Below are positions 8,039 to 15,516 of a stretch of DNA of 64,000 bases, piece after piece. The notes below the pieces were generated by a model. The model was not told where the DNA came from. It did not search any database and saw nothing but the letters and a program-made list of their open reading frames with translations. The stretch is from Xanthomonas sp. DAR 34887. Lineage in GTDB: Bacteria; Pseudomonadota; Gammaproteobacteria; Xanthomonadales; Xanthomonadaceae. The position numbers were made by a program, and so were the translations under genes. The DNA lies in the NCBI RefSeq assembly GCF_041245805.1, contig NZ_CP162490.1, forward strand, positions 721,001 to 785,000, read 5' to 3'. How positions within the stretch are numbered: the stretch's first letter is position 1; each line of letters begins with the position of its first letter.

Positions 8039-9556
8039 TCAGTGCGGGCTGTACCCGTGGGACACACGATACGTATCCAGCGCCGCGAGGGATGCATCGG
8101 CCACGGCGCAGGCGACATAGCCGTCGGGACGCACGAGATAGGCCGCGTCCTGCGCGAAACCGGCAGCGTGATGTTCGGGCTGCCATGCGAAGACGCGCAG
8201 GGCGATGCCGCGGGCGTTGCACCACGCGTCCAACCCGGGCCGCGCGCTGCCGTAGACGTGCAACTGCCAGCCAATCTGCGGCAACGCTGCATAGTTGTCC
8301 GCGTCCGCGGCCTGCACCCACGGCAGGCGATCGCCGCCGGCGACGGCGCCGGCCTTGCCGGCGCTCAGCGGGCTGTCGCGATAGTGCAGCATCGTCTGCG
8401 ACACGGTGCGGAAGATCAGCTCGCTTACATTGCGCAGCCGGTAAGCCAGGCTGGCCACGGTCGGAGCGATGTAGGTTCTGACGAAACCGGCGACGCTGCC
8501 TTCGGCGGTGACCAGGGTGAAGGCGCGGTCGGTGGTGGCGACCAGGGTGCGCGCGAACGCCTGCCGCTCGGCGGCGTAGCTGTCGAGCACGGCATCGGAC
8601 GTGCGGCCCTTGAGCACATCGGCGAGCTTCCAAGACAGGTTGATGGCGTCGAGGATACCGGTGTTCATGCCCTGTCCGCCGACCGGACTGTGGACGTGCG
8701 CTGCATCGCCGAGCAGGAACACGTTGCCGCGGCGGAATGCGTCGGCGACGCGATGGTGCACGCGGTAGGTCGAGAACCAGTTGACCCGTTCGATGCGCAC
8801 GCCGAGGTTGCGGATGGCGTCCTGGCCGACGTCGGCGAAGGTCAGGCTCTCGGCGCGGTCGGCACGCTCATCGCGCACGGTGCCGATCAACCGATAGTGT
8901 CCGCGCTTGCTGTAGGCCAGGACCAGGATGAAGTCGCCGTCGCCCAGGGCGATATGCGCTTCGTCCATCGACTGCAGGCCGCCAAGTTCGACATCAGCGA
9001 CGTAGAACACCTGCCTGTAGGTGCCGCCCTCGAAGCCGATGCCGAGCTGGTGGCGCAGCGGCGAGCGCGCGCCGTCGCATGCGGCCAGGTAGCGCGCCTC
9101 CGCGGCCTGTTCGCTGCCGTCGGGCAGGCGCAGGCGCGCGACGACGCGATCACCGTGGTCCGCGAAGGAGAGCAGTTCGGTCGTGCGTTCGACCGCGACG
9201 CCGAGCGTGTGCAGCTGCGCGATCAGTAGGCGCTCATGCTGGTCCTGCGGATAGATCAGCATGAACGGGTAGGGCGAGATGCCCACCGCGGAATCGCGCA
9301 GTGCGATCCGCGCGCGACGCTTGCCGCGTGCCCACAGGTTCATGGCCGGGGTGCGATGGCCGGCGGCGACGACCGCATCGGCGATGCCCACCTGCCGGTA
9401 CAGCTCGAGGGTGCGCGCCTGCACCGCCATGGCCCGCGAGGTCTCGCCCGGGCCGCCGCTCTTGTCGATGAGACGCACGCTTACGCCCTGCCGCACCAGC
9501 CATAGCGCCAGGGTCAGCCCGGTGGGGCCCGCGCCTGCGATCAGAACGTCGGTCAT
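8039..9556 (-). CDS. FAD-dependent aromatic-type monooxygenase
   Basis: 505 residues. The N-terminal FAD fold shows VLIAGAGPTGLTLALWL (GxGxxG). The second FAD motif, FLLGDAAHVHSPVGGQGMN, leads into a GILDAINLSWKLADVL helix. The C-terminal thioredoxin-like region is typical of the PheA/TfdB/MhpA group. These enzymes hydroxylate phenolic or polyketide compounds with NAD(P)H and oxygen, and the group includes antibiotic-modifying hydroxylases. ATG 9556 has a GAGG site. The gene leads an operon with the TetR gene, so the substrate is probably a xenobiotic or plant phenolic sensed by that regulator. Confidence 0.9.
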   Translation of the reverse strand: MTDVLIAGAGPTGLTLALWLVRQGVSVRLIDKSGGPGETSRAMAVQARTLELYRQVGIADAVVAAGHRTPAMNLWARGKRRARIALRDSAVGISPYPFMLIYPQDQHERLLIAQLHTLGVAVERTTELLSFADHGDRVVARLRLPDGSEQAAEARYLAACDGARSPLRHQLGIGFEGGTYRQVFYVADVELGGLQSMDEAHIALGDGDFILVLAYSKRGHYRLIGTVRDERADRAESLTFADVGQDAIRNLGVRIERVNWFSTYRVHHRVADAFRRGNVFLLGDAAHVHSPVGGQGMNTGILDAINLSWKLADVLKGRTSDAVLDSYAAERQAFARTLVATTDRAFTLVTAEGSVAGFVRTYIAPTVASLAYRLRNVSELIFRTVSQTMLHYRDSPLSAGKAGAVAGGDRLPWVQAADADNYAALPQIGWQLHVYGSARPGLDAWCNARGIALRVFAWQPEHHAAGFAQDAAYLVRPDGYVACAVADASLAALDTYRVSHGYSPH

Positions 9557-9569
9557 GCCACGCCTCGTT

Positions 9570-9591
9570 TAAATGACCAATGGGTCATTTA
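9570..9591. promoter_or_regulatory. TetR operator dyad
   Basis: TAAATGACC and GGTCATTTA arms (9 bp, perfect) separated by AATG, starting 13 bp upstream of the monooxygenase ATG. The dyad overlaps where the -10 region of the leftward promoter would lie. It is assigned to the TetR protein of the same operon by position. Confidence 0.75.
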
Positions 9592-9725
9592 TTGGCGCGA
9601 ATGGCCTCGCCGTCAAGGGCGCACCCCTCTTGGAAGCCATTTGTCGCCAACGCGTTCAGCAATGAAATGGGATCGCTTCCTCAGGTTTGGATTGGCGATG
9701 CCGTTACCTCTCCAGCGACATTGCC

Positions 9726-9749
9726 CCAATTCCACCTCGGCGGAATTGG
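9726..9749. repeat. Inverted repeat upstream of chemoreceptor
   Basis: CCAATTCC and GGAATTGG, perfect 8-bp arms with an 8-nt spacer, about 50 bp before the chemoreceptor ATG at 9801. It could be an operator or a leader hairpin. The remainder of 9592-9800 shows nothing recognisable. Confidence 0.5.
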
Positions 9750-9800
9750 ATGCCGCCGGCAGCCTTCAAGGGCCGGACACTCTCTGACGGAGTTGCAACC

Positions 9801-12065
9801 ATGAAGTGGTTTCAAGATCTGCCCATCGCCCGCAAACTGACAGTGGGGTTCACCCTGACGACCCTGATGACGGTGATGCTGGGTACCTTCGCCCTGATCC
9901 GCCTGGGCGACGCGCACGCCGAACTGGCGGCGATGGCCGGCAACGAGATTCCGTCGGTGCAGCACCTGGGCGAGGTGCGCGCGCAGCTCGGCGAGTTCCG
10001 CACCTTCGAGCTGTCGCTGCTGACCATGCTGGCCAAGCCCGACAAGGTCGCCGACTACAACAAGCGCATGGACGCGACCACCAAGCTGGTGCGCGAAGAG
10101 TTGACCGCCTATGCGGCGCTGCCCGCCGACGCCAGGGAACAGGCGCTGTACCGGAAGGTCGAGGCGGACGTGAACGGGTACTTCGGCGCCAACGCCGAGA
10201 TGCGCGCGGCCGTCGCCGCCGGCGACGGCGCGCTGGCGCAGCAGATCTCCGACGACAAGTCGCGTCCGGCGCGGCGCAAGCTCTTCGAGTCGCTCAAGGA
10301 ACTGGGCGCCTACAGCGCCGAGCAGATGCAGGCGAAGATCGACAAGGCCAATGCTACGCATCGTGCCAGCGTCATCGCCATCGTCGCCTGCATGCTGCTG
10401 CTGTCGCTGATCGCCGCCGCGCTGGCGGTGGTGATCTCGCGTGCGGTCACCGGCCCACTGGGCAAGGCGGTGCATGCGATCCAGTCGGTCGCGCGCGGCG
10501 ACCTGTCGGTGAACATCCAGGCCACCAGCGCCGACGAGGCAGGCAAGATGCTGGCCGCCACCCGCGACATGACGGTGATGCTGCGCCGCTTCTCCGGCGA
10601 AACCCAGCAGATGATGCAGATGCATGCCGGCCCGGACATCGGCCACCGCATTCCGGAGGATTTCCCGGGCGTGTACGGCCAACTCGCGGCCGGCATCAAC
10701 ACGGTGATCTTCGAACACCTGGACGCGATCAAGGACGCCATCGCCGTGCTCAACCGGTATGCGGCCGGCGATCTGTCGCAGGACGCGCGGCGCCTGCCCG
10801 GCAGCCGCGCGATCCTGCATGAATCGATGGACGCGGCCAAGGCCAGCCTGTTGGCGATCAATACCCAAATCCAGTCGCTGGCGCAGGCCGCGGCGATCGG
10901 CGATTTCAGCCAGCGCGGCGACGCGCTGCGCTTCGACCATGATTTCCGCTCGATGATCGAGCACCTCAATACCATGATGCAGGTCGCCGACGACAACCTC
11001 GCCCAGGTCTCGCAGCTGCTGCGGGCGATCGCCAACGGCGACCTGACCGTGCGCATGCACGGGCAGTTCCATGGCGTGTTCGCCGGCATGCGCGACGATG
11101 CCAACAGCACCGTCGCGCAGCTGACCCAGATCGTCGGCCGCATCCAGCAGGCGTCTTCCAGCATCAGCACCGCGGCCGGCGAGATCGCCTCGGGCAACGA
11201 CGACCTGTCGCGGCGCACCGAGCAGCAGGCAGCGAACCTGGAAGAGACCGCCGCATCGATGGAGGAACTGACCTCGACGGTGAAGCAGAACGCCGAGCAC
11301 GCGCGCCAGGCCAACCAGCTGGCGATCGGCGCGGCGTCGGTCGCCTCGCAGGGCGGCGAGGTGGTCGGCCGCGTGGTCGCCACCATGCACGAGATCGACG
11401 CGTCCTCGCGGCGCATCGCCGACATCATCACGGTGATCGACGGCATCGCCTTCCAGACCAACATCCTGGCCTTGAACGCGGCGGTGGAAGCGGCGCGCGC
11501 CGGCGAACAGGGCCGCGGCTTCGCCGTGGTCGCCTCGGAAGTGCGCACCCTGGCGCAGCGCTCGGCCAGCGCCGCCAAGGAGATCAAGGGGCTGATCGAC
11601 GAGTCGGTCGGCAAGGTCGCGGTGGGGTCGCAGTTGGTCAACCAAGCCGGCGACACCATGGGCGAGATCGTCGCCTCGGTGCGGCGCGTGACCGACATCA
11701 TGGCCGAGATCGCCGCCGCGTCGCAGGAACAGTCGGCCGGCATCGAGCAGGTCAACCAGACCGTGACCCAGATGGACGAGGCGACCCAGCAGAATGCGGC
11801 GCTGGTGGAGGAAGCCACCGCGGCGGCACGTTCGATGGAGGAGCAGACCGGTCACCTCAACGATGCCGTGGCGCTGTTCACGCTGGACCCGCATGCCGCC
11901 GCGTCGGCAACGGTCGCCGCGCCGCGCGCGGCCGCCGCTGCGGTGGCGGTGCGTGCGCCGGCCAAGGTGGCGGCCAAGGCGGTGGCCCCGGCGCGGCGCG
12001 CGGTGGCGCGCGCGCCAGCTCGCGAAGTGGTGGCGGCCGACGGCGGCGACTGGCAAGAGTTCTGA
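9801..12065 (+). CDS. Methyl-accepting chemotaxis protein, 4-helix-bundle sensor
   Basis: 754 residues. The ATG at 9801 follows GGAG. TM1 is near residues 12-33, a periplasmic helical-bundle sensor of about 155 residues follows, TM2 is near 190-212 (IVACMLLLSLIAAALAVVIS), then HAMP and a HAMP-like stretch, and the long cytoplasmic signalling hairpin with the tip core IDGIAFQTNILALNAAVEAA and GRGFAVVASEVRTLAQRS. An Ala/Pro/Arg-rich linker of about 40 residues leads to the C-terminus DWQEF, which fits the xWxxF pentapeptide that tethers CheR/CheB in receptors such as Tar. No che genes are near, so it must signal to a remote array. It has the same cytoplasmic layout as the receptor at 43347. Confidence 0.95.
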   Translation: MKWFQDLPIARKLTVGFTLTTLMTVMLGTFALIRLGDAHAELAAMAGNEIPSVQHLGEVRAQLGEFRTFELSLLTMLAKPDKVADYNKRMDATTKLVREELTAYAALPADAREQALYRKVEADVNGYFGANAEMRAAVAAGDGALAQQISDDKSRPARRKLFESLKELGAYSAEQMQAKIDKANATHRASVIAIVACMLLLSLIAAALAVVISRAVTGPLGKAVHAIQSVARGDLSVNIQATSADEAGKMLAATRDMTVMLRRFSGETQQMMQMHAGPDIGHRIPEDFPGVYGQLAAGINTVIFEHLDAIKDAIAVLNRYAAGDLSQDARRLPGSRAILHESMDAAKASLLAINTQIQSLAQAAAIGDFSQRGDALRFDHDFRSMIEHLNTMMQVADDNLAQVSQLLRAIANGDLTVRMHGQFHGVFAGMRDDANSTVAQLTQIVGRIQQASSSISTAAGEIASGNDDLSRRTEQQAANLEETAASMEELTSTVKQNAEHARQANQLAIGAASVASQGGEVVGRVVATMHEIDASSRRIADIITVIDGIAFQTNILALNAAVEAARAGEQGRGFAVVASEVRTLAQRSASAAKEIKGLIDESVGKVAVGSQLVNQAGDTMGEIVASVRRVTDIMAEIAAASQEQSAGIEQVNQTVTQMDEATQQNAALVEEATAAARSMEEQTGHLNDAVALFTLDPHAAASATVAAPRAAAAAVAVRAPAKVAAKAVAPARRAVARAPAREVVAADGGDWQEF

Positions 12066-12072
12066 GTTCCGC

Positions 12073-12097
12073 CGGCGCCGCCAGCGCAGCGGCGCCG
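12073..12097. terminator. Hairpin between convergent genes
   Basis: Perfect 9-bp GC arms (CGGCGCCGC / GCGGCGCCG) with a 7-nt loop, 8 bp after the chemoreceptor stop. No T-run follows, so it may be Rho-assisted or an RNA-stabilising hairpin. Confidence 0.45.
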
Positions 12098-12152
12098 CCC
12101 TGCCGCGCTGCGGGGCGTGCCACGCAGGACGGACGAGGCGCGAGGTCTGTGC

Positions 12153-13049
12153 CTAGCGCCGCGACAAGAACGCCAACAGTTCCGTCAACACCTCTTGCGA
12201 CGATTGCTCCGGCTGCAGATGCCCGCCGGAGATCGCCTTGCCGCTGACGTCGTCGGCCCAGCGCCGCCACAGCTGCAGCGGCGAGGCCGTGCCCGCTTGC
12301 GCCTGCGGCCACAGCACCAGTACCGGGCAGCGCAGGGTGGCGCCCGCGGCCCGGTCTGCGGCGTCGTGCTCCAGGTCTTCGTGCACCGCGGCGCGGTAGT
12401 CTTCGCAGATCGCGTGGCGCACCGCGGGATCGCGGAACGCCGCCTTGTACGCCGCGACCGAGGCGGCGTCGAGGCGGTCCAGGCCGCCGGCCATCCGTGC
12501 CAGCGCCGCTTCGATGAAGGCGTCGGGATCGGCCGACAGCAGCCGCTCCGGCAGGTCGAACGGTTGCGCGAGCAGGAACCAGTGGTAGCTGGCCAGGCCG
12601 CGGCGCATGTCCATCGCGTCCCATGCGTCCTGTGTGGGGACCACGGTCAGCGACGCATAGTGCGTGACCCGGTCCGGATGATCGAGCGCCAGCCGATACC
12701 CGGCGCGCGCGCCGCGGTCGTGGCCGACGACGGCGAAGCGTGCGTGCCCGAGTTGCGCCATCAACGCGGCCAGCGCCTCGCCGACGCGGCGCTTGCTCCA
12801 GCGCGGCTGGTCGCGGTGGGTGCGGCTGGCGCCATAGCCGGGCAGGTCCGGCGCGATCACCGTGAACGCCTGCGCGAGCCGCGGCGCCACCCGCCGCCAC
12901 GCCAGGTGCGTCTGCGGGAAGCCGTGCAACAACAGCAACGGCGGGCCGGCACCGCCGATCACGCCGGCGAACGCGACCCCGCCGGCATCGACCTGCAGGC
13001 GGGTGAAGCCGGGAAACGCGCTGGATGCTTGAGAAGAGTGAATCGACAT
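12153..13049 (-). CDS. Alpha/beta hydrolase, fluoroacetate dehalogenase-like
   Basis: 298 residues from ATG 13049 with a GGAGG site. It is very similar by eye to the fluoroacetate dehalogenase (haloacetate dehalogenase H-1) family: LLLLHGFPQTH oxyanion region, DLPGYGAS, and nucleophile motif GHDRGAR with Asp111 and the carboxylate-binding Arg112 and Arg115. The halide pocket residues His156-Trp157 (SYHWFLLAQP) and Tyr218 (CEDYRA) are present, as is catalytic His277 (SGGHLQPE). The triad acid of the reference enzyme (Asp134 in RPA1163, LDILPT) aligns with Thr135 here (LTVVPT), which is odd. The 23-bp spacing to the upstream secreted hydrolase suggests an operon. Haloacid or epoxide substrates are possible. 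Confidence 0.85.
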   Translation of the reverse strand: MSIHSSQASSAFPGFTRLQVDAGGVAFAGVIGGAGPPLLLLHGFPQTHLAWRRVAPRLAQAFTVIAPDLPGYGASRTHRDQPRWSKRRVGEALAALMAQLGHARFAVVGHDRGARAGYRLALDHPDRVTHYASLTVVPTQDAWDAMDMRRGLASYHWFLLAQPFDLPERLLSADPDAFIEAALARMAGGLDRLDAASVAAYKAAFRDPAVRHAICEDYRAAVHEDLEHDAADRAAGATLRCPVLVLWPQAQAGTASPLQLWRRWADDVSGKAISGGHLQPEQSSQEVLTELLAFLSRR

Positions 13050-13072
13050 GACGGCCTCCTGCGCTTGCGCGC

Positions 13073-13981
13073 TCACTGCGCGGTGGCGGCGTCGAGGAAG
13101 CCGGCCAGGTCGCGGTCGAACCGGTCCGGTTCTTCCAGGAACGGCGCATGCCCGGACTGTGCGTAGAGCGTGCTGCGGATGCGCGGATTGATCGCCTTGG
13201 CGCGGGCGATCGCCGGCCTGGCCTGCACCAGCGCGTCGCGCTCGCCGTACAGCAGCAGCACCGGCACCTGCGCCTTGCCCAGCCCTTGTTCGGCCTGCAC
13301 CGTCATCGACTGGACCGCGCGCTGCATGTCCCAGGAGGCCATCGCGGCATTGGCGAACAGGCGCTGGAAAGTGGCCTGATCCGGCTGGGTATGGAAGCAC
13401 AGGCTGAGGAATGCGCGCACCGTGTCCAGGTGGGTCTTCAGGTCCGGCGAATTCAGGTCGCGGTAGACCTGCGGATGCGCCACGATCTGCTCGGGCTTCA
13501 GCTCGATCACGCCATCCACATAGACCGCGCCGGCGATGCCGCTGTCGCCGAACTTGGCCAGATAGTTGGAGATTACCGCGCCGCCCAGCGACCAGCCCAC
13601 CAGCACCGGCTTGCGTGCGTGGCTGGCGGCGATGACGGCCTGCAGGTCGTCGGCCCAGCGCGTGCCGTCGGCGTAGGCATTCGCGTCGGTCGGCTTGCCG
13701 GACAGGCCGTGGCCGCGCAGGTCGTAGGTGATCATGCGGTAGCGCTGCAGTTGCGGGCTGTTGACCTGCGCGTCCCAGTTGAGGTGGCTGCCGAGCAGCC
13801 CGTGCACGAAGACGATGCTGGGACCGTCGGGGTTCCCGGCTTCCTGCACGGCCAGGGTGACGCCGTCGGCCGCGGTGACGGTGTAGCGCTTGGTTTCGGC
13901 GTGTGCGGCCAGCGGCGCCAGGCAGAGCGCCGCGACGAAGGCGAGGGCGAACAGGATGTGCTGCAAAGGTCGGATGGACAT
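13073..13981 (-). CDS. Secreted alpha/beta hydrolase
   Basis: 302 residues. A signal peptide spans residues 1-28, with probable cleavage after AHA (LAPLAAHA-ET). The serine hydrolase core shows IVFVHGLLGSHLNWDAQ, the nucleophile elbow VGWSLGGAV, a GERDALV acid region and the catalytic His in QSGHAPFLEEP. The closest general class is non-heme chloroperoxidase or ester hydrolase-like enzymes; the substrate cannot be told. It is the first gene of a leftward operon with the dehalogenase-like hydrolase, and its promoter region carries a MerR-type dyad. Confidence 0.9.
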   Translation of the reverse strand: MSIRPLQHILFALAFVAALCLAPLAAHAETKRYTVTAADGVTLAVQEAGNPDGPSIVFVHGLLGSHLNWDAQVNSPQLQRYRMITYDLRGHGLSGKPTDANAYADGTRWADDLQAVIAASHARKPVLVGWSLGGAVISNYLAKFGDSGIAGAVYVDGVIELKPEQIVAHPQVYRDLNSPDLKTHLDTVRAFLSLCFHTQPDQATFQRLFANAAMASWDMQRAVQSMTVQAEQGLGKAQVPVLLLYGERDALVQARPAIARAKAINPRIRSTLYAQSGHAPFLEEPDRFDRDLAGFLDAATAQ

Positions 13982-14013
13982 TGGGGAACTCCGTGGGTTG
14001 GGCGAGTCCCGCT

Positions 14014-14045
14014 AGCCTCCGCCCTCACACTGGTGTGAGGGTCAA
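14014..14045 (-). promoter_or_regulatory. MerR-type operator and promoter of the hydrolase operon
   Basis: Perfect 9-bp arms CCCTCACAC / GTGTGAGGG at 14022-14041 with a 2-nt centre. On the minus strand TTGACC (14045-14040) lies at the left edge as a -35, with a -10-like GAGGCT about 19-20 bp away. An overlong spacer carrying the dyad is the classic target geometry for MerR activators. The merR gene starts 10-31 bp to the right, divergently. Confidence 0.75.
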
Positions 14046-14050
14046 CGATC

Positions 14051-14458
14051 ATGGGTGGTATGCTTTTTTCCATGGGCACCCCGACTTCGCAGCGCACGCT
14101 GAGCATCGGCGAACTGGCACGCGACACCGGCGCGAGCGTGCGTTCGCTCCGCCATTACGACGCGCATGGCCTGCTGACCTCGTTCCGCAGCGACAACGGC
14201 TATCGTGCGTTTCCGCAGGCGGCGGTCACCCAGGTGCGGCAGATCCAGCGCATGATCGCGACCGGGTTCAGCCTGGCCGAGATCCGCGCCTTTCCCGACT
14301 GCATGCGCATGATCGAGGGCGCCAGCGCCTGCCCCGAAACCAGCGCGGCGCAGCGCAAGCGGCTGGCCTCCATTGAGCGGCAGATCGCCGATCTGGAGCG
14401 CCGCCGCGCACGCCTGCTGAAGACGCTGGCCGAAGGCGTCGTTCCTCCGCTGGAATAG
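14051..14458 (+). CDS. MerR family regulator
   Basis: Up to 135 residues. Starts at 14051, 14060 and 14072 are all possible; MGTPTSQRTLSIGELARDTG from 14072 is closest to family N-termini. The winged HTH reads LSIGELARDTGASVRSLRHY, then DNGYRAFP, followed by a C-terminal dimerisation coiled coil (SIERQIADLERRRARLLKTL). Two cysteines in PDCMRM and SACPET may be part of a sensor site, but they do not match the SoxR iron-sulfur pattern. It is divergent from the hydrolase operon and probably activates it by untwisting the long-spacer promoter. Confidence 0.9.
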   Translation: MGGMLFSMGTPTSQRTLSIGELARDTGASVRSLRHYDAHGLLTSFRSDNGYRAFPQAAVTQVRQIQRMIATGFSLAEIRAFPDCMRMIEGASACPETSAAQRKRLASIERQIADLERRRARLLKTLAEGVVPPLE

Positions 14459-14533
14459 AGCTGCCACGCGGTCGGGATGCGCCTTGCGCCCTCCCTGCGG
14501 GCGCCTGCGGCCAGCAAGTGCTCGCCGAGGGCG

Positions 14534-15013
14534 TCAGCCGCGCCGCGCGGCCTCGATCGCGGCGATGTCGATCCTGGTCATCTGCATCATCGCCTCGAAG
14601 GCGCGCTTGGCCGCCGCCGGATCGGGATCGGCGATCGCCTCGGTCAGCGCGCGCGGGGTGATCTGCCACGACAGTCCCCACTTGTCCTTGCACCAGCCGC
14701 AGGCGCTTTCCTGGCCGCCGTTGCCGACGATCGCGTTCCACAGGCGATCGGTCTCCGCCTGGTCGTCGGTGGCCACCTGGAACGAGAACGCCTCGCTGTG
14801 CCGGAACGCCGGACCGCCGTTGAGGCCGAGGCAGGGAATGCCGAGGACGCTGAATTCGACCGTCAGCACATCGCCCTGCTTGCCCGCAGGATAGTCGCCG
14901 GGTGCGCGATGCACGGCCTTCACCGCGCTGTCGGCAAAGGTGGCGGCGTAGAACGTGGCGGCCTCCAGCGCAGTGCCGTCGAACCACAGGCAAACGGTGT
15001 TCTTGCTGATCAT
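14534..15013 (-). CDS. VOC family protein (PhnB/UbiG-like glyoxalase fold)
   Basis: 159 residues from ATG 15013 preceded by an AGGAGAG site. It begins MISKNTVCLWFDGTALEAA, includes FYAATFADSAV, SVLGIPCLGLNGGPAF, and CGWCKDKWGLSWQITP, the hallmarks of the 3-demethylubiquinone-9 methyltransferase-like domain (PhnB type). Despite the name these proteins are not methyltransferases but vicinal-oxygen-chelate-fold proteins of unknown reaction. The C-terminal RAFEAMMQMTRIDIAAIEAA helix is standard. It stands alone, convergent with the merR gene. Confidence 0.88.
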   Translation of the reverse strand: MISKNTVCLWFDGTALEAATFYAATFADSAVKAVHRAPGDYPAGKQGDVLTVEFSVLGIPCLGLNGGPAFRHSEAFSFQVATDDQAETDRLWNAIVGNGGQESACGWCKDKWGLSWQITPRALTEAIADPDPAAAKRAFEAMMQMTRIDIAAIEAARRG

Positions 15014-15301
15014 CTGGACTCTCCTGAGTGGACGCGGATCGTGCAATGGAGGCGTCGCCGCCGTGCGGCCTGGGAATCGCCGAGCCGTCTGCGATGCAAC
15101 GCGGATCGCTGACGCGCAAGCCTGCCGCACGGCGGATTCTAAGGGCGTGGACCGCGGCTGCGCCTCGAGCGACAAGGCCTGTCGCACAACGCCCTGACGC
15201 ATTCAGGCCGCGGCGATCGCGGTCGATGCGTCTGTCGGGATAGCAAGCCCTTCACCTGCAGTGTGGTGTTTTAGAGGGCGCACAACCATATGGAGCTTTG
15301 C

Positions 15302-15457
15302 ATGGACACCACATTGATGCCCTGGGTCGCCGGACTGTTCCTCCTGTTCGTCGGCTCGGCCTTCTATCTGGTCACCCGGGCCAAGAAGAATCGCAACCGT
15401 CCGGCCAAGGACGCGGCCGCGACCAAGTCCGGCGACGATGCCTCGTTGAAGAAGTAG
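15302..15457 (+). CDS. Small single-span membrane protein (51 aa)
   Basis: ATG 15302 follows GGAG with 7-nt spacing. The protein begins MDTTLMPWVAGLFLLFVGSA, giving one hydrophobic helix at about residues 8-25, then a very basic patch (TRAKKNRNRPAK) and a hydrophilic tail ending DDASLKK. The positive-inside rule puts the tail in the cytoplasm. No family is recognised. Good start signals and the helix make it a credible gene. Confidence 0.65.
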   Translation: MDTTLMPWVAGLFLLFVGSAFYLVTRAKKNRNRPAKDAAATKSGDDASLKK

Positions 15458-15516
15458 CGTTGCCTCCGCGGCCTGCGCGTGGCGCGCTGCCGCGCGCGTC
15501 CTGGCCGTCCTCGCCG

